A stretch of DNA of 64,000 bases from Nitrosomonadales bacterium (GCA_016235045.1 JACRME010000021.1:1-64000), one strand, 5' to 3'. Shown: positions 1 to 10,096, counted from the first letter of the stretch. Notes: generated by a model from the letters alone, not told the origin. Numbers and translations are program-made.

Positions 1-156
1 GGCGATCTGTCCGGTGCGGATGCGTTCCAGCGTGGTTATCTGCATGCGCAATACGCCGCTGGCAATGGCGACGCGCTGGGTGCTGGATTTTTCCGAAACG
101 TCCACCATGCGGGCGCGGCCGGATTCGGAAAAATGGGTCAGGTCGTTCATGGGCAT
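1..156 (-). CDS. moaC: Cyclic pyranopterin monophosphate synthase MoaC (N-terminal part, cut by window edge)
   Basis: The minus strand reads MPMNDLTHFSESGRARMVDV and continues off the left edge. This matches the N-terminus of MoaC, which turns the MoaA product into cyclic pyranopterin monophosphate in molybdenum cofactor synthesis. The ATG at 156-154 overlaps the moeB stop by one base (TGATG), which suggests translational coupling; a second ATG two codons on is the alternative start. Only about 52 codons are present, so the catalytic part is not visible. The moaA-moeB neighbourhood supports the call. Confidence 0.82.
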   Translation of the reverse strand, partial: MPMNDLTHFSESGRARMVDVSEKSSTQRVAIASGVLRMQITTLERIRTGQIA

Positions 157-974
157 CAGGATCGCAATCCCAGGTTCGCCGCATTCCGGCTATCGCACGT
201 CGGCTCTTTAACTGTTGTGCGGGTTGGATTTGGGCCGCAAACGCTGCAGGCCGGATCTTTACTCAGGTCGCTGCGGATAAAGTTCATGTCCAGTGCATTA
301 ACGAAAAGCAACTTGCCGCTCAGCCCGCCTTCCAGTCCGATGAGCAATTTAAGCGCCTCCGCGGCTTGCATGGTGCCGATGATGCCAACCAGCGGTGCAA
401 ATACTCCCGTCGTCGCACAACGCAGATCTTCAGCCTCGCTATCTTCCGAGAACAGGCAGTTATAACAAGGGGCGTCTTCACGACGGAAATCGAATACGGA
501 TATCTGGCCGCTGGTCAGGATGGCTGCGCCCGACACCAGCGGTTTACGCTGCGCCAGACAGGCACGGTTGACTGCGTAACGCGTGGCGAAGTTGTCGCTG
601 CAATCCAGCACCACATCGGCCCGTGCGACCAGTTCCATCAGTTTCGCCTCGTCGGCGCGTATCTGCAGCGGGATGCATTCGACCTCGGGATTGATTTCGC
701 GCATCGTGGCCTGCGCGGAAACGACTTTGGGCTGTCCGACTGTTGCTGTGCGGTGGATGATCTGGCGTTGCAGGTTGCTGAAATCGACGGTGTCGTTGTC
801 GCACAGGGTGATGCGTCCGACACCGCTGGAAGCCAGGTACAGCGCGGCCGGCGAGCCCAGTCCACCCATGCCGATGATGAGCACATGACCGGCCAGCAGA
901 CGCTCCTGCCCTTCGATGCCGATTTCGTTCAGCAGGATGTGGCGGCTGTAGCGCATGAGTTGCTGGTCGTTCAT
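156..974 (-). CDS. moeB: MoeB/ThiF-family adenylyltransferase (molybdopterin synthase activation)
   Basis: This 272-residue E1-like protein adenylates the C-terminal glycine of a ubiquitin-like sulfur carrier, MoaD in molybdopterin synthesis. The nucleotide-binding loop GMGGLGS is at residues 35-41, DCSDN lies mid-protein, and two Cys-x2-Cys pairs (CYNC and CSVC) form the usual zinc site. The start is 7 bases after moaA, and the stop overlaps moaC, so the three genes look like one operon. No rhodanese domain is attached. Because ThiF and MoeB are hard to tell apart by sequence, the moa context decides the name; the enzyme could also serve thiamine synthesis. Confidence 0.88.
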   Translation of the reverse strand: MNDQQLMRYSRHILLNEIGIEGQERLLAGHVLIIGMGGLGSPAALYLASSGVGRITLCDNDTVDFSNLQRQIIHRTATVGQPKVVSAQATMREINPEVECIPLQIRADEAKLMELVARADVVLDCSDNFATRYAVNRACLAQRKPLVSGAAILTSGQISVFDFRREDAPCYNCLFSEDSEAEDLRCATTGVFAPLVGIIGTMQAAEALKLLIGLEGGLSGKLLFVNALDMNFIRSDLSKDPACSVCGPNPTRTTVKEPTCDSRNAANLGLRS

Positions 975-981
975 TTTGCCG

Positions 982-2106
982 TCATCCGCCGATGTAGGAC
1001 ATCTCGACTTTTTTCACCTGGCTCGCCGCTTCTCCGGTTGCCGCATGGCGCAGTTGCGAGTATTGGTCAGAGCGCCTGCCCCAGCAATCCGCAATCAGGT
1101 TGGTCAGCACGCGGTCGCCTTCTCCCTGGCGCAGCGGTGCGCGCAAGTCCAGCCCTTCGCTTGCAAACAGGCAGGTGTAGAGTCTTCCGTCGGTGGCAAG
1201 CCGGACACGGCTGCATTCGTTGCAGAACGCGTGCGTGACCGAGGCAATCACGCCGACCTCGCCGGCGCCATCGGCGTAACGCCAGCGCTCCGCCACTTCG
1301 CCGCTGTAGTGCGGATCGAGTTGTTCCAGCGGATGGCACACGGCAATACGGTCGAGAATTTCGCGCGCAGGCACGACATCGTCCATACGCCAGCCGTTGC
1401 TGGTTCCGACATCCATGAATTCGATGAAGCGCAGCACAATGCCGCTGTGGCGAAAATGCTCGGCCATGGGCAGGATTTCGTGCTCGTTCGCACCGCGTTT
1501 GACCACCATGTTGACCTTGACCGGACCCAGGCCTGCTGTCCGGGCGGCGGCGATGCCTTCCAGAACCGTTGCCACGGCAACCTCCGATCCGCTCATGCGC
1601 TGGAAGGTGGCATTACTCAACCCGTCGAGACTGACGGTCACGCGACTTAACCCGGCGTCTTTCAGAGACTGGGCCTTGCGCGCAAGCAATACACCATTGG
1701 TGGTCAGGGCGATTTCCACCGGCACGCCTTCGGCAGTTTGCCGACGAGCGAGTTTCTCGATGAGTTGTTCGATGCCGTGACGCAGCAGCGGCTCTCCCCC
1801 GGTCAGGCGTATTTTTCTCACGCCCAGGCGGATGAACAGTCCCGCGAGACGCTCGATTTCCTCGAAAGTCAGCAATTCGCTACGCGGCAAGTAGGCGTGG
1901 TTCTCATCGAATATCTCGCGCGGCATGCAATAGGTGCAGCGCAAATTGCAGCGGTCCGTCACGGAAATGCGCAGGTCGTGCAGCGGACGGCGCAGGCCAT
2001 CCAGCAACGTGTCCGCATGAACCCGTTCAACATCCAGTGCGCGGTAATCCACGGCAGCCTGCTGCTGCGCAGATATGATCGGGACGATAGAAAAAGGGAC
2101 GTTCAT
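982..2106 (-). CDS. moaA: GTP 3',8-cyclase MoaA (radical SAM)
   Basis: This 374-residue enzyme makes the first molybdenum cofactor intermediate from GTP. The radical-SAM cluster is Cys53-x3-Cys57-x2-Cys60 (CNLRCTYC), and the C-terminal cluster is CNECSR plus a later Cys in YTCLF. The protein ends in the Gly-Gly tail typical of MoaA. I chose the ATG at 2106 (MNVPFSIVP). The frame stays open far upstream but reads into the divergent activator gene on the other strand and loses MoaA similarity. The start has about 40 residues before the radical-SAM core, slightly longer than usual. Confidence 0.93.
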   Translation of the reverse strand: MNVPFSIVPIISAQQQAAVDYRALDVERVHADTLLDGLRRPLHDLRISVTDRCNLRCTYCMPREIFDENHAYLPRSELLTFEEIERLAGLFIRLGVRKIRLTGGEPLLRHGIEQLIEKLARRQTAEGVPVEIALTTNGVLLARKAQSLKDAGLSRVTVSLDGLSNATFQRMSGSEVAVATVLEGIAAARTAGLGPVKVNMVVKRGANEHEILPMAEHFRHSGIVLRFIEFMDVGTSNGWRMDDVVPAREILDRIAVCHPLEQLDPHYSGEVAERWRYADGAGEVGVIASVTHAFCNECSRVRLATDGRLYTCLFASEGLDLRAPLRQGEGDRVLTNLIADCWGRRSDQYSQLRHAATGEAASQVKKVEMSYIGG

Positions 2107-2334
2107 GGCAATAAGTTTCGTTGGGTTCCCGGTTTCCTCCGCTGAACGCGACAAACCGGATAGTCTGGACGAATTGGACAGTATATTACGTCGAAGGGTC
2201 AAGCCATTGCCCCCGCTTATTTGGCATGTGTAACAAAACAGTACAGGTAAACCGGGTACTGGGGCGCGGGTATTGCACTGTGCCGCCATCCTCCTATACT
2301 TGTTGCAGACGGTGCCCCCGTCGAGGAGAGTTTT
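2107..2334. promoter_or_regulatory. Divergent promoter region between moaA and the AcoR-like activator
   Basis: These 228 bases separate two divergent genes and should hold both promoters. An imperfect inverted repeat, TGTAAC at 2229-2234 and AGTACA at 2240-2245, is a possible regulator site. A GGAG ribosome site lies just before the activator ATG. I see no convincing -24/-12 sigma-54 promoter. Confidence 0.4.
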
Positions 2335-4242
2335 ATGCCCACCCCCACCGCTTTGGCTTTGCGCCAGGCGCGAACGTTTTTGCTGGAAAACGGCAGTTGC
2401 CCGCCCGGCCGCCTGGATGAACGCATTGCCCGTTCGTGGCAACGCAGCATATTGGCGGGTCTGCTCCCTACCGGTCGGCTGGCAAATAACGAACATTCGA
2501 GCGGCAGCAATCTGCGCCATGCGCTCGCTTATAACCACGATCTGCTTGCGCATTCGCTGCCCGTGATGGAATACCTTTACGAGCAGGTCAGAAACAGTCA
2601 CAGCATGGTCATTCTTGCCGACAAGCGGGCCACGCTGATGCATACCTTGGGCGACATCGATTTTCTGAGCAAGGCCGAACGCGTTGCACTGTCCACCGGG
2701 TCTTCCTGGCATGAGCAGCATCGCGGCACCAACGCCATCGGCACGGCTCTGGCCGAGGCCGGCAGCGTCGAAATAAACGGCGGCGAACATTTCCTCGAAC
2801 GCAACGACTTTCTCACGTGTGCCGCCGCGCCTATCATGGGGGCAAATGGCGAGTTGATCGGTCTCATCGACATTTCCGGAGACCAGCGCAGCCGGCATCC
2901 GCATACGCTGGGCCTGGTCAGCATGGCCGCGCGCATGATCGAAAACCGCATTGTCATCGCTTCCAGCAGCCGCAATATCCTTCTGCATCTGCACGTGCAT
3001 CCCGAAGGAATTGGCTCTGTGGCCGAAGGCATTATTGCAATTTCCGAGGATGGCTGGATCCTTGGCGCAAACCGCATTGGCCTTGCCATGCTTCGCCTTA
3101 ATCCGGTCGACCTGAATGAAACGCCGCTTACCCGTTGCCTTGAAGTGACTGTTGAGGAACTGCTTTCGCGCCACAAACGTCGCCCCGGTCAACCCACGCA
3201 AGTTCATCTGCATGACGGCACCACGCTCTTCGTGCAGGTGCAAGTCCCGGAAAATTTACTGACCGTCAAAGATCGACCTGCCAGCCAGGCCGCCAGGCCG
3301 GCGGATGCGCTGGCAAGTCTGGACACGGGAGACATGCACTGGCATAACGCAACCGACAAGGCGCGGCACATCGCGGACAAGCCGATCTCTCTGTTGATCC
3401 ACGGCGAATCCGGGGTCGGCAAAGCGCTTTTCGCCCGAGCCATGCACGATAGCAGCTCGCGCCGCAACGGCCCCTTCGTGGCTGTCAATTGCGCCGCACT
3501 TCCGGAAACCATGATCGAGGCCGAATTGTTCGGCTGTGCACCGGGCGCCTTCTCCAGCGCCAACCGCGAAGGCAGTATTGGAAAATTGGTCGCGGCCAAT
3601 GGCGGCACCCTTTACCTGGATGAGATCGGCGACCTGCCCATGTCCATGCAAAACCGTCTGCTGCTTCTGCTGCAGGAACGACAAGTCCCGCCCGTTGGCG
3701 GCGGACAACCCGTCGCCGTCGACTTCGCGCTGATCTGCGCCACTCAACGGAAGCTGCGCGAGGACGCCGACAAAGGCACTTTCCTCAACGATCTCTATTT
3801 CCGCATCAACGGTCTCACCGTGAATCTGCCCGCGCTGCGCGAGCGCAGCGATTTTCAGGAAATCACCGAGCGACTGTTGGCCGAATTCAATCCCGGTCGC
3901 GACATCTACCTCGCCCCCGATCTTTTGGCTCAGCTATGCCGACATCCGTGGCCGGGCAACTTGCGCCAGTACTCGAGCGTTTTACGCACTGCCAGCGCCA
4001 TGCTCAATCCGGATGAGGACAAAATCGACTGGAAGCATCTGCCCGACGATCTGGTCGAGGAGCTTACCTCCATTCCGAAACCAATACCGCTGGAAAAAGC
4101 CTCCGCTGCACCGCAAAACCTCGAAGAACTTTCCCGCTCTGCCATCAAGCAGGCATTGGAAAGCTGCCACGGCAATATTTCTGAAGCTGCCAGGCGCCTC
4201 GGCATCAGCCGACAGACGCTTTATCGAAAGCTGAACACCTGA
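2335..4242 (+). CDS. AcoR-family transcriptional activator with atypical GAFTGA loop
   Basis: This 635-residue protein has an N-terminal sensory region with a GAF domain, a short PAS-like middle part, an AAA+ domain and a C-terminal Fis-type helix-turn-helix ([20 protein letters not shown]). Walker A is GESGVGK and Walker B is [13 protein letters not shown]. The order matches AcoR-type activators that sense small metabolites. The loop that normally reads GAFTGA and touches sigma-54 reads GAFSSA here (in [13 protein letters not shown]), so sigma-54 dependence is uncertain. The gene is monocistronic and divergent from moaA, and no target operon is adjacent. The ATG is backed by a GAGGAGAG ribosome site. 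Confidence 0.85.
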   Translation: MPTPTALALRQARTFLLENGSCPPGRLDERIARSWQRSILAGLLPTGRLANNEHSSGSNLRHALAYNHDLLAHSLPVMEYLYEQVRNSHSMVILADKRATLMHTLGDIDFLSKAERVALSTGSSWHEQHRGTNAIGTALAEAGSVEINGGEHFLERNDFLTCAAAPIMGANGELIGLIDISGDQRSRHPHTLGLVSMAARMIENRIVIASSSRNILLHLHVHPEGIGSVAEGIIAISEDGWILGANRIGLAMLRLNPVDLNETPLTRCLEVTVEELLSRHKRRPGQPTQVHLHDGTTLFVQVQVPENLLTVKDRPASQAARPADALASLDTGDMHWHNATDKARHIADKPISLLIHGESGVGKALFARAMHDSSSRRNGPFVAVNCAALPETMIEAELFGCAPGAFSSANREGSIGKLVAANGGTLYLDEIGDLPMSMQNRLLLLLQERQVPPVGGGQPVAVDFALICATQRKLREDADKGTFLNDLYFRINGLTVNLPALRERSDFQEITERLLAEFNPGRDIYLAPDLLAQLCRHPWPGNLRQYSSVLRTASAMLNPDEDKIDWKHLPDDLVEELTSIPKPIPLEKASAAPQNLEELSRSAIKQALESCHGNISEAARRLGISRQTLYRKLNT

Positions 4243-4301
4243 TTGTCTTCCCGGGCCAGCAACCCGTATGTGCGGAGACGGGTCCCGCAATGACTTTGCC
4301 G

Positions 4302-4339
4302 AAAAGAAAAATCGCCTAACGGGTTAGCGCTAGGCGATT
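4302..4339 (-). terminator. Rho-independent terminator after the tRNA-Arg/tRNA-Ser pair
   Basis: AATCGCCTA (4310-4318) pairs with TAGGCGATT (4331-4339). Read on the minus strand, the stem is followed by TTTTCTTTTC. It lies just downstream of tRNA-Arg and also sits between the tRNAs and the convergent activator gene. Confidence 0.75.
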
Positions 4340-4356
4340 GATTTATTACTTGAATA

Positions 4357-4433
4357 TGGTGCGCCGGAAGAGATTCGAACTCCTGACCCCTTGGTTCGTA
4401 GCCAAGTACTCTATCCAGCTGAGCTACCGGCGC
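4357..4433 (-). tRNA. tRNA-Arg(ACG)
   Basis: The acceptor GCGCCGG pairs with CCGGCGC, followed by A and an encoded CCA. The anticodon stem is CTTGG/CCAAG with anticodon ACG, and the T-loop is GTTCGAATC. The length is 77 bases. The ACG anticodon implies deamination to inosine by TadA. Confidence 0.96.
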
Positions 4434-4455
4434 ATTTTTGTTGCTGGTTACACTG

Positions 4456-4549
4456 TGGCGGAGAGGGAGGGATTCGAACCCTCGATACAAGTTTAAGCTC
4501 GTATGCGCCCTTAGCAGGGGCGTGCCTTCGACCTCTCGGCCACCTCTCC
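4456..4549 (-). tRNA. tRNA-Ser(GCT)
   Basis: The acceptor GGAGAGG pairs with CCTCTCC, followed by G and an encoded CCA. The anticodon loop CTGCTAA gives GCT, and the long variable arm is typical of serine tRNA. The length is 94 bases. It lies about 20 bases upstream of tRNA-Arg on the same strand. Confidence 0.96.
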
Positions 4550-4594
4550 GAAGGCCGCGAATGATACTGATTAGAGGTCAGGCGGTCAAACGAT

Positions 4595-5827
4595 TTATGC
4601 GCCTTCCTGGTCCAGATCGAAGGCTTTGTGCAGTACGCGCACGGCCAGTTCCAGATACTTTTCGTCGATCACGACGGAAATCTTTATCTCGGAGGTGGAG
4701 ATCATCTGGATGTTGATGCCCTCTTCCGCCAGCGTGCGGAACATCTTGCTGGCGATGCCCACATGGGAACGCATGCCGACGCCGACCACGGACACTTTTG
4801 CGGTCTTGTTGTCGCCGATGACGTCGCGTGCGCCGATATGCGGTTGCACCTTGCTCTTCAGGATATCCATCGCCTTGGTGAACTCGTTGCGGTGCACGGT
4901 GAAGGAGAAGTCGGTGGTGCCGTCCACGCTGACGTTCTGGATGATCATGTCCACATCGATGTGGGCTTCGCTCACCGGGCCGAGAATCTGGTAAGCGATG
5001 CCCGGTTTGTCGGGCACGCCGCGCACGGTGATTTTCGCTTCGTCGCGATTGAACGCGATACCTGAGATGATTGCCTGTTCCATTTTATTGCCTTCCTCGA
5101 AAGTGATCAGCGTCCCTTCTCCCTCATCCGTAAAGCTGGAGAGCACGCGCAACTTGACTTTGTATTTGCCGGCGAATTCGACCGAGCGTATCTGCAAAAC
5201 CTTGGACCCCAGGCTCGCCATTTCCAGCATCTCTTCGAAAGTGATGCTCTTCAGGCGGCGCGCTTCGGGCACCAGACGCGGGTCGGTGGTGTAGACACCG
5301 TCCACGTCGGTGTAGATCTGGCACTCGTCGGCGCGCAATGCAGCCGCGATGGCCACCCCGGTGGTATCCGAACCGCCGCGTCCCAACGTGGTGATATTGC
5401 CGGCTTCATCGACGCCCTGAAAACCGGCGACCACGACCACGTAGTCGTTGGACAGATCGTTGCGGATGTTTTGTTCGTCGATGCTGACGATGCGGGCCTT
5501 GGTGAAAGCGTTGTCGGTGAGTATCTTGACCTGCGCACCGGTATAACTCTTGGCTTTCAGCCCCTGCTCGATCAGCGCCATGGACAGCAGGCCGATGGTC
5601 ACTTGTTCGCCGGTGGAAATCACGACATCGAGTTCGCGCGGATCGGGATGTTTCTGGACTTCCTTGGCCAGCGCAATCAGCCTGTTGGTCTCGCCGCTCA
5701 TGGCCGAAACCACGACCACGACCTGGTGTCCCTGTGCCTTGTATTTTGCGACGCGCTGCGCAACGTTATGGATGCGCTCCGGACTTCCGACTGAGGTGCC
5801 GCCGTATTTCTGAACAATCAATGCCAC
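4595..5827 (-). CDS. lysC: Aspartate kinase
   Basis: This enzyme phosphorylates aspartate, the first step toward lysine, threonine, methionine and diaminopimelate. The reading is 410 residues from a GTG start (GTG-GCA-TTG-ATT) that places KYGGTS at residues 7-12, as in the family; the longer open frame has no matching sequence. The N-terminal amino acid kinase domain is followed by two ACT domains for feedback control (VRGVPDKPG and VVGVGMRSH regions). The gene stands alone, downstream of no other synthesis gene and divergent from recJ. Confidence 0.94.
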   Translation of the reverse strand: MALIVQKYGGTSVGSPERIHNVAQRVAKYKAQGHQVVVVVSAMSGETNRLIALAKEVQKHPDPRELDVVISTGEQVTIGLLSMALIEQGLKAKSYTGAQVKILTDNAFTKARIVSIDEQNIRNDLSNDYVVVVAGFQGVDEAGNITTLGRGGSDTTGVAIAAALRADECQIYTDVDGVYTTDPRLVPEARRLKSITFEEMLEMASLGSKVLQIRSVEFAGKYKVKLRVLSSFTDEGEGTLITFEEGNKMEQAIISGIAFNRDEAKITVRGVPDKPGIAYQILGPVSEAHIDVDMIIQNVSVDGTTDFSFTVHRNEFTKAMDILKSKVQPHIGARDVIGDNKTAKVSVVGVGMRSHVGIASKMFRTLAEEGINIQMISTSEIKISVVIDEKYLELAVRVLHKAFDLDQEGA

Positions 5828-5931
5828 GATATGCCTGTGCCGTTTTTTGTGAGGGCGGCATTCTAACCGAACTGGCGCCAAAAGACGATTCCCCCTCTGC
5901 TACACTGTCGGCAAATACTTGACCGTCCCCG

Positions 5932-7614
5932 ATGAGCAAAATCACCCAACGTCCCTACCCCGCCGCTGCCGCGGAAAAACTGGCCGATTCCGGCATTCCC
6001 CCTTTATTGGCGCGGATCTTCGCGGCGCGCGGCATCGCCGAGGCCGCCCAACTGGACACCGACATCAAGCGCCTGTTGCCTTATGCACTGCTGAAAAATG
6101 CCGCGACGATGGGCAAACTGCTGGCCGATGCCATTGCGGACAACAAGAAGATATTGATCGTGGCCGATTATGACGCGGATGGCGCAACGGCCTGCGCCGT
6201 CGCCGTGCGCGGCCTGAGCGGACTGGGTGCACGGGTGGATTTCATCGTTCCCAACCGCTTCGAATACGGCTATGGCCTGACGCCGGAGATCGTACGGCTC
6301 GCGGCCGAAAGCAAGCCCGACATCCTGCTCACTGTCGACAACGGCATCGCCAGCGTCGAAGGCGTGGCCGAGGCCCACCGGCTCGGCATGCAGGTGCTGG
6401 TGACCGACCATCACCTGCCCGGCGACACGCTGCCGGACGCGGAATGCATCGTGAACCCGAACCAGCCCGGCTGCGAATTTCCCAGCAAGAACCTGGCGGG
6501 CGTGGGGGTGATGTTCTATGTGCTGATGGCCTTGCGCGCGGAGATGCGCGAACGCGGCTTGTTCGCGGGAAAGACCGAACCCAATCTCGGCACCCTGCTC
6601 GACCTCGTCGCGCTCGGCACCGTGGCCGATGTGGTCAAACTCGACGACAACAACCGCATCCTGGTGCAACAAGGCTTGCAGCGCATCCGCGCCAGACGCT
6701 CGTGTGCAGGCATACAGTCCCTGCTGCGCATCGCACGCAGGCAGGCGGCACAGGCCTCTTCCTACGAACTCGGCTTTATCGTCGGCCCGCGCCTTAACGC
6801 CGCCGGACGGCTGGAGGATATGGGCTTGGGTATCCGCTGTTTGCTGACCGACGATGCCGCAGAGGCCAATGAGATCGCCGCCAAACTGGATGCGCTCAAC
6901 CACGAGCGGCGCAGCATCGAGGCCGACATGCAGGACAGCGCGCTGGCGACGCTGCACGCCTTCGACCCCGCGGACAGTTTTTCGCTTTCGCTGTTCAACG
7001 AGGATTGGCATCAGGGCGTGATCGGCATCCTCGCCTCGCGCCTCAAGGATAAATTCCACCGTCCGGTGATCGCCTTCGCGCGTTCGCAGACCGGCGAGTT
7101 GAAAGGCTCGGGGCGCAGCATCACCGGGCTGCACCTGCGCGATGCGCTCGATCTGGTGTCGAAACGCCAGCCGCATCTGATCCTGAAATTCGGCGGCCAT
7201 GCGATGGCGGCGGGCTTGAGCATCCGCGAGGAACATCTCAATGAGTTCCGCCAAGCGTTTGAATCCATTGCGCAGGAATTGCTGGATGCGGATGCGCTGG
7301 TTAAGACCATTTCTACGGACGGCTCGCTCGACGAGCAAGAATTCACCTTAAGTATCGCGCGCGATCTGCAACGTCAGGTATGGGGACAGGGTTTCCCCGA
7401 ACCACTGTTCGAGGGCGATTTCCGCGTGCAATCCCAGCGCGTGGTCGGCGAGAAACATCTCAAACTGAAACTCTCTTCCCCCGCCGGCAGCTACGATGCC
7501 ATCCGCTTCTTCCATGCCGACGCGGCGCCAGAAACGGTGCGCGCGGTATACAGTCTGAGTGTCAATGAATACAATGGAAACGAAACGCTGCAGCTTATCG
7601 TTCGCCACTGGTAA
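5932..7614 (+). CDS. recJ: Single-stranded-DNA-specific exonuclease RecJ
   Basis: This 560-residue 5'-3' exonuclease acts in recombination and mismatch repair. The DHH-family motifs are DYDADG at residues 79-84, TVDNG at 134-138 and TDHH ending at 161, with a DHHA1 domain and the GGHAMAAG motif toward the C-terminus. The length is typical. The gene is divergent from lysC, with 104 bases between their starts. The next gene starts 12 bases after the stop, so the two are probably co-transcribed. Confidence 0.95.
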   Translation: MSKITQRPYPAAAAEKLADSGIPPLLARIFAARGIAEAAQLDTDIKRLLPYALLKNAATMGKLLADAIADNKKILIVADYDADGATACAVAVRGLSGLGARVDFIVPNRFEYGYGLTPEIVRLAAESKPDILLTVDNGIASVEGVAEAHRLGMQVLVTDHHLPGDTLPDAECIVNPNQPGCEFPSKNLAGVGVMFYVLMALRAEMRERGLFAGKTEPNLGTLLDLVALGTVADVVKLDDNNRILVQQGLQRIRARRSCAGIQSLLRIARRQAAQASSYELGFIVGPRLNAAGRLEDMGLGIRCLLTDDAAEANEIAAKLDALNHERRSIEADMQDSALATLHAFDPADSFSLSLFNEDWHQGVIGILASRLKDKFHRPVIAFARSQTGELKGSGRSITGLHLRDALDLVSKRQPHLILKFGGHAMAAGLSIREEHLNEFRQAFESIAQELLDADALVKTISTDGSLDEQEFTLSIARDLQRQVWGQGFPEPLFEGDFRVQSQRVVGEKHLKLKLSSPAGSYDAIRFFHADAAPETVRAVYSLSVNEYNGNETLQLIVRHW

Positions 7615-7626
7615 GGAGGAAAGGTA

Positions 7627-8892
7627 ATGGAGATCAGCTTCCTGCAAGGCAACGGCATTGAAGCCCTGCCCCAATTCCTCACCAGCTTCGCCATCGGCCT
7701 GCTGATCGGGCTGGAGCGCGAACGCAACCCTTCTGCCAAGGCCGGTTTGCGCACCTTTGCGTTGGTCGCAGTGCTCGGCACCCTGATGGCCCTGCTCTCC
7801 GACAAGCTCGGTTCGCCCTGGCTGGTAATCGCGGGGTTACTTGCCATTGCTGGCACCATCATCGCCGCCTATCTCAACGAGCCGCCGGTCGAAGACAACG
7901 ATCCGGGCACCACCACCGTGGTCGCCCTGCTGCTGAGTTACGGGCTGGGCGTGATGATCTGGTTCGGGTTGTCCAAACTGGCCGTCATGCTGGCGATCGG
8001 CATCACCGCCCTGCTCTATTTCAAGCCCGAACTGCGCGGCTTCACACAACGCCTGACGCGGCGCGATCTGGTCGCCGTGCTGCAATTCGCGGTGCTCAGC
8101 TTCATCGTGCTGCCCATCCTGCCCAACCAGGATTTCGGCCCCTATAACGCCTTCAACCCCTACCAGGCATGGATGATGGTGGTACTGATCTCGGGCATCA
8201 GCCTGGCGGGTTATGCGGCCCTGCATGTGGTGGGAACCCGTTATGGCGCGCCGCTGCTGGGCTTTCTCGGCGGCATGGTCTCCAGCACGGCCACCACCAT
8301 GATCTATGCCAAGCATGGCAAAACCAATCAGGCGATGACCCATCTGGCGGCGGCGGTGATCGTGATCGCCAGCATGGTGGTGCTGTTGCGTTTGCTGGTG
8401 GTGAGTTCCGTCGTCGCTTATGGCGCTGTACCGACTCTGCTGCCGGTGTTCGCCGGCGGATTGATCGCCGGTCTGGTCGCTGCTATCTATGCATGGCACA
8501 AGACCATCAAGGGGACCGAACTCTTTGTGCCCGAGACTTCCAACCCGGCCGAACTGCATTCCGCCATCGGCTTCGGCCTGCTGTATGTCGTCGTGCTGCT
8601 GGGCTCGGCCTGGATGGCCGACCTGGCGGGCAGCCAGGGCCTGTATGCGGTCGCGCTGGTCTCCGGCCTGACCGATGTGGATGCCATCACCCTGTCCAGC
8701 CTGCGCCTGTTCAATCTCGGTCAGTTGAACGAACAGCAAACCGTCGCTGCGATCACCATTGCCTTCCTCTCCAACGTCGCGTTCAAGTTCGGTATGGTTT
8801 TTTTCATTGGCGGGCGGGTATTGGCCAAGCAGGTCGCCATCGGCTTCGGCGCCATCGCCTGCGGTGTGCTGTTCGGCCTGCTCATTCTTTGA
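7627..8892 (+). CDS. MgtC/SapB and DUF4010 domain membrane protein
   Basis: This 421-residue integral membrane protein has about twelve hydrophobic segments. The N-terminal 130 residues carry the MgtC/SapB signature (FAIGLLIGLERER and a LRTFALVAVLGT segment). The rest matches DUF4010 (GFLGGMVSSTATTMIYA, SGLTDVDAITLS). Relatives are loosely tied to magnesium homeostasis, but no substrate is known. A strong ribosome site, AAGGAGGAAAGG, precedes the ATG, and spacing to recJ is 12 bases. The function remains unassigned. Confidence 0.85.
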   Translation: MEISFLQGNGIEALPQFLTSFAIGLLIGLERERNPSAKAGLRTFALVAVLGTLMALLSDKLGSPWLVIAGLLAIAGTIIAAYLNEPPVEDNDPGTTTVVALLLSYGLGVMIWFGLSKLAVMLAIGITALLYFKPELRGFTQRLTRRDLVAVLQFAVLSFIVLPILPNQDFGPYNAFNPYQAWMMVVLISGISLAGYAALHVVGTRYGAPLLGFLGGMVSSTATTMIYAKHGKTNQAMTHLAAAVIVIASMVVLLRLLVVSSVVAYGAVPTLLPVFAGGLIAGLVAAIYAWHKTIKGTELFVPETSNPAELHSAIGFGLLYVVVLLGSAWMADLAGSQGLYAVALVSGLTDVDAITLSSLRLFNLGQLNEQQTVAAITIAFLSNVAFKFGMVFFIGGRVLAKQVAIGFGAIACGVLFGLLIL

Positions 8893-8936
8893 ACACGGAA
8901 GGGGCTTTCGGGCCGCTTCGCCAGGCTCAGGCCGTG

Positions 8937-8942
8937 TATAAT
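8937..8942 (+). promoter_or_regulatory. Probable -10 element for prfB
   Basis: A perfect TATAAT lies 34 bases before the prfB ATG. The expected -35 position holds only a weak match, so the promoter is supported by the -10 alone. Confidence 0.45.
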
Positions 8943-8976
8943 CGCGGCCTTTCAAAGCAGCGACAGAACACGAAAA

Positions 8977-10081
8977 ATGGAAGCCGAACAACTCAACGCA
9001 CTGAACAACAAAATCCAGGACCTCCGCACCCGCAACACCGAATTACGGAGGTATCTTTGACTACGATGGCAAACAGGAACGTTTAGCCGAAGTCGCCGTA
9101 CTCGCGGAAGACCCCACCATCTGGAACGATGCGAAGCGCGCCCAGGACCTGGGACGCGAGCGCAAGTCGCTGGAAGATGTGGTGCTGGGCCTGGGCCTGA
9201 TCGGCCAGAACCTCGACGATGCCGCGGAATTGTTCGAGATGGCGCAGGCCGAAAACGACGACGACAGCCTGTTGAGCATCTCTGCCGACGTGCAGGACAT
9301 CGAAAAGCGCGTCGAGTCTCTCGAATTCCGCCGCATGTTCTCCAACCCGGCCGACCCGAACAACTGCTTCATCGACATCCAGGCCGGCGCCGGCGGCACC
9401 GAGGCCTGCGACTGGGCCTCGATGCTGCTGCGGCAATACATCCGGTACTGCGAACGCAAGGGCTTCAAGGTCGAGGTGCTGGAACAGACCGAGGGCGATG
9501 TGGCCGGTATCCGCAGCGCCTCGCTCAAGGTCGAGGGCGAATACGCCTACGGCCATCTGCGCACCGAAACCGGCGTGCACCGTCTGGTGCGCAAGTCGCC
9601 CTTCGATTCCTCGGGCGGCCGCCACACCTCCTTCGCCAGCCTGTTCGTCTCCCCCGAAGTGGACGATTCCATCGAAGTGGACATCAACCCGGCCGATCTG
9701 CGCATCGACACCTTCCGCGCCTCCGGCGCGGGCGGCCAGCACATCAACAAGACCGACTCGGCAATCCGCATCACCCACGCCCCGTCCGGCATCGTCGTGC
9801 AATGCCAGAGCGACCGCTCGCAGCACCGCAACAAGGCCGAGGCGATGTCCATGCTGAAGTCGCGCCTGTACGAACTGGAACTGCGCAAGCGCCAGTCCGA
9901 CGCCGACAAACTGGAAGCCACCAAGACCGACGTGGGCTGGGGCCACCAGATCCGTTCCTACGTGCTGGATCAGTCGCGCATCAAGGACTTGCGAACCAAC
10001 GTCGAAATCTCCAATACGCAAAAGGTGCTCGACGGCGATCTCGATCCCTTCATCGAAGCCAGCCTGAAGCAAGGCGTTTAA
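8977..10081 (+). CDS. prfB: Peptide chain release factor 2 (programmed +1 frameshift)
   Basis: RF2 ends translation at UGA and UAA. The first 27 codons end in CTT followed by an in-frame TGA at 9058-9060; a +1 shift reads GAC instead and continues for 340 codons, giving about 367 residues, the normal RF2 length. The anticodon-like tripeptide SPF is in KSPFDSSGG, and the catalytic GGQ is in GAGGQHINK. The shift is the known autoregulatory device of prfB, so this is not a pseudogene. lysS follows 15 bases later, the classic prfB-lysS pair. Confidence 0.96.
9046..9061 (+). promoter_or_regulatory. prfB +1 frameshift signal
   Basis: A Shine-Dalgarno-like CGGAGG (9046-9051) lies three bases before the slip site CTT-TGA-C (9055-9061). 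Stalling at TGA when RF2 is scarce lets the ribosome slip forward one base. The arrangement matches the widespread bacterial signal. Confidence 0.93.
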
Positions 10082-10096
10082 CTTTAGAGAACCATC

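Noticed and set aside
2107..3243. N-terminal extension of moaA to over 750 residues
   Set aside because: The extension is antisense to the activator gene and unlike any MoaA; the ATG at 2106 gives the normal protein.
8977..9060. prfB as a pseudogene because of an early in-frame TGA
   Set aside because: The stop is the known programmed frameshift site with its SD-like element and slip sequence intact.
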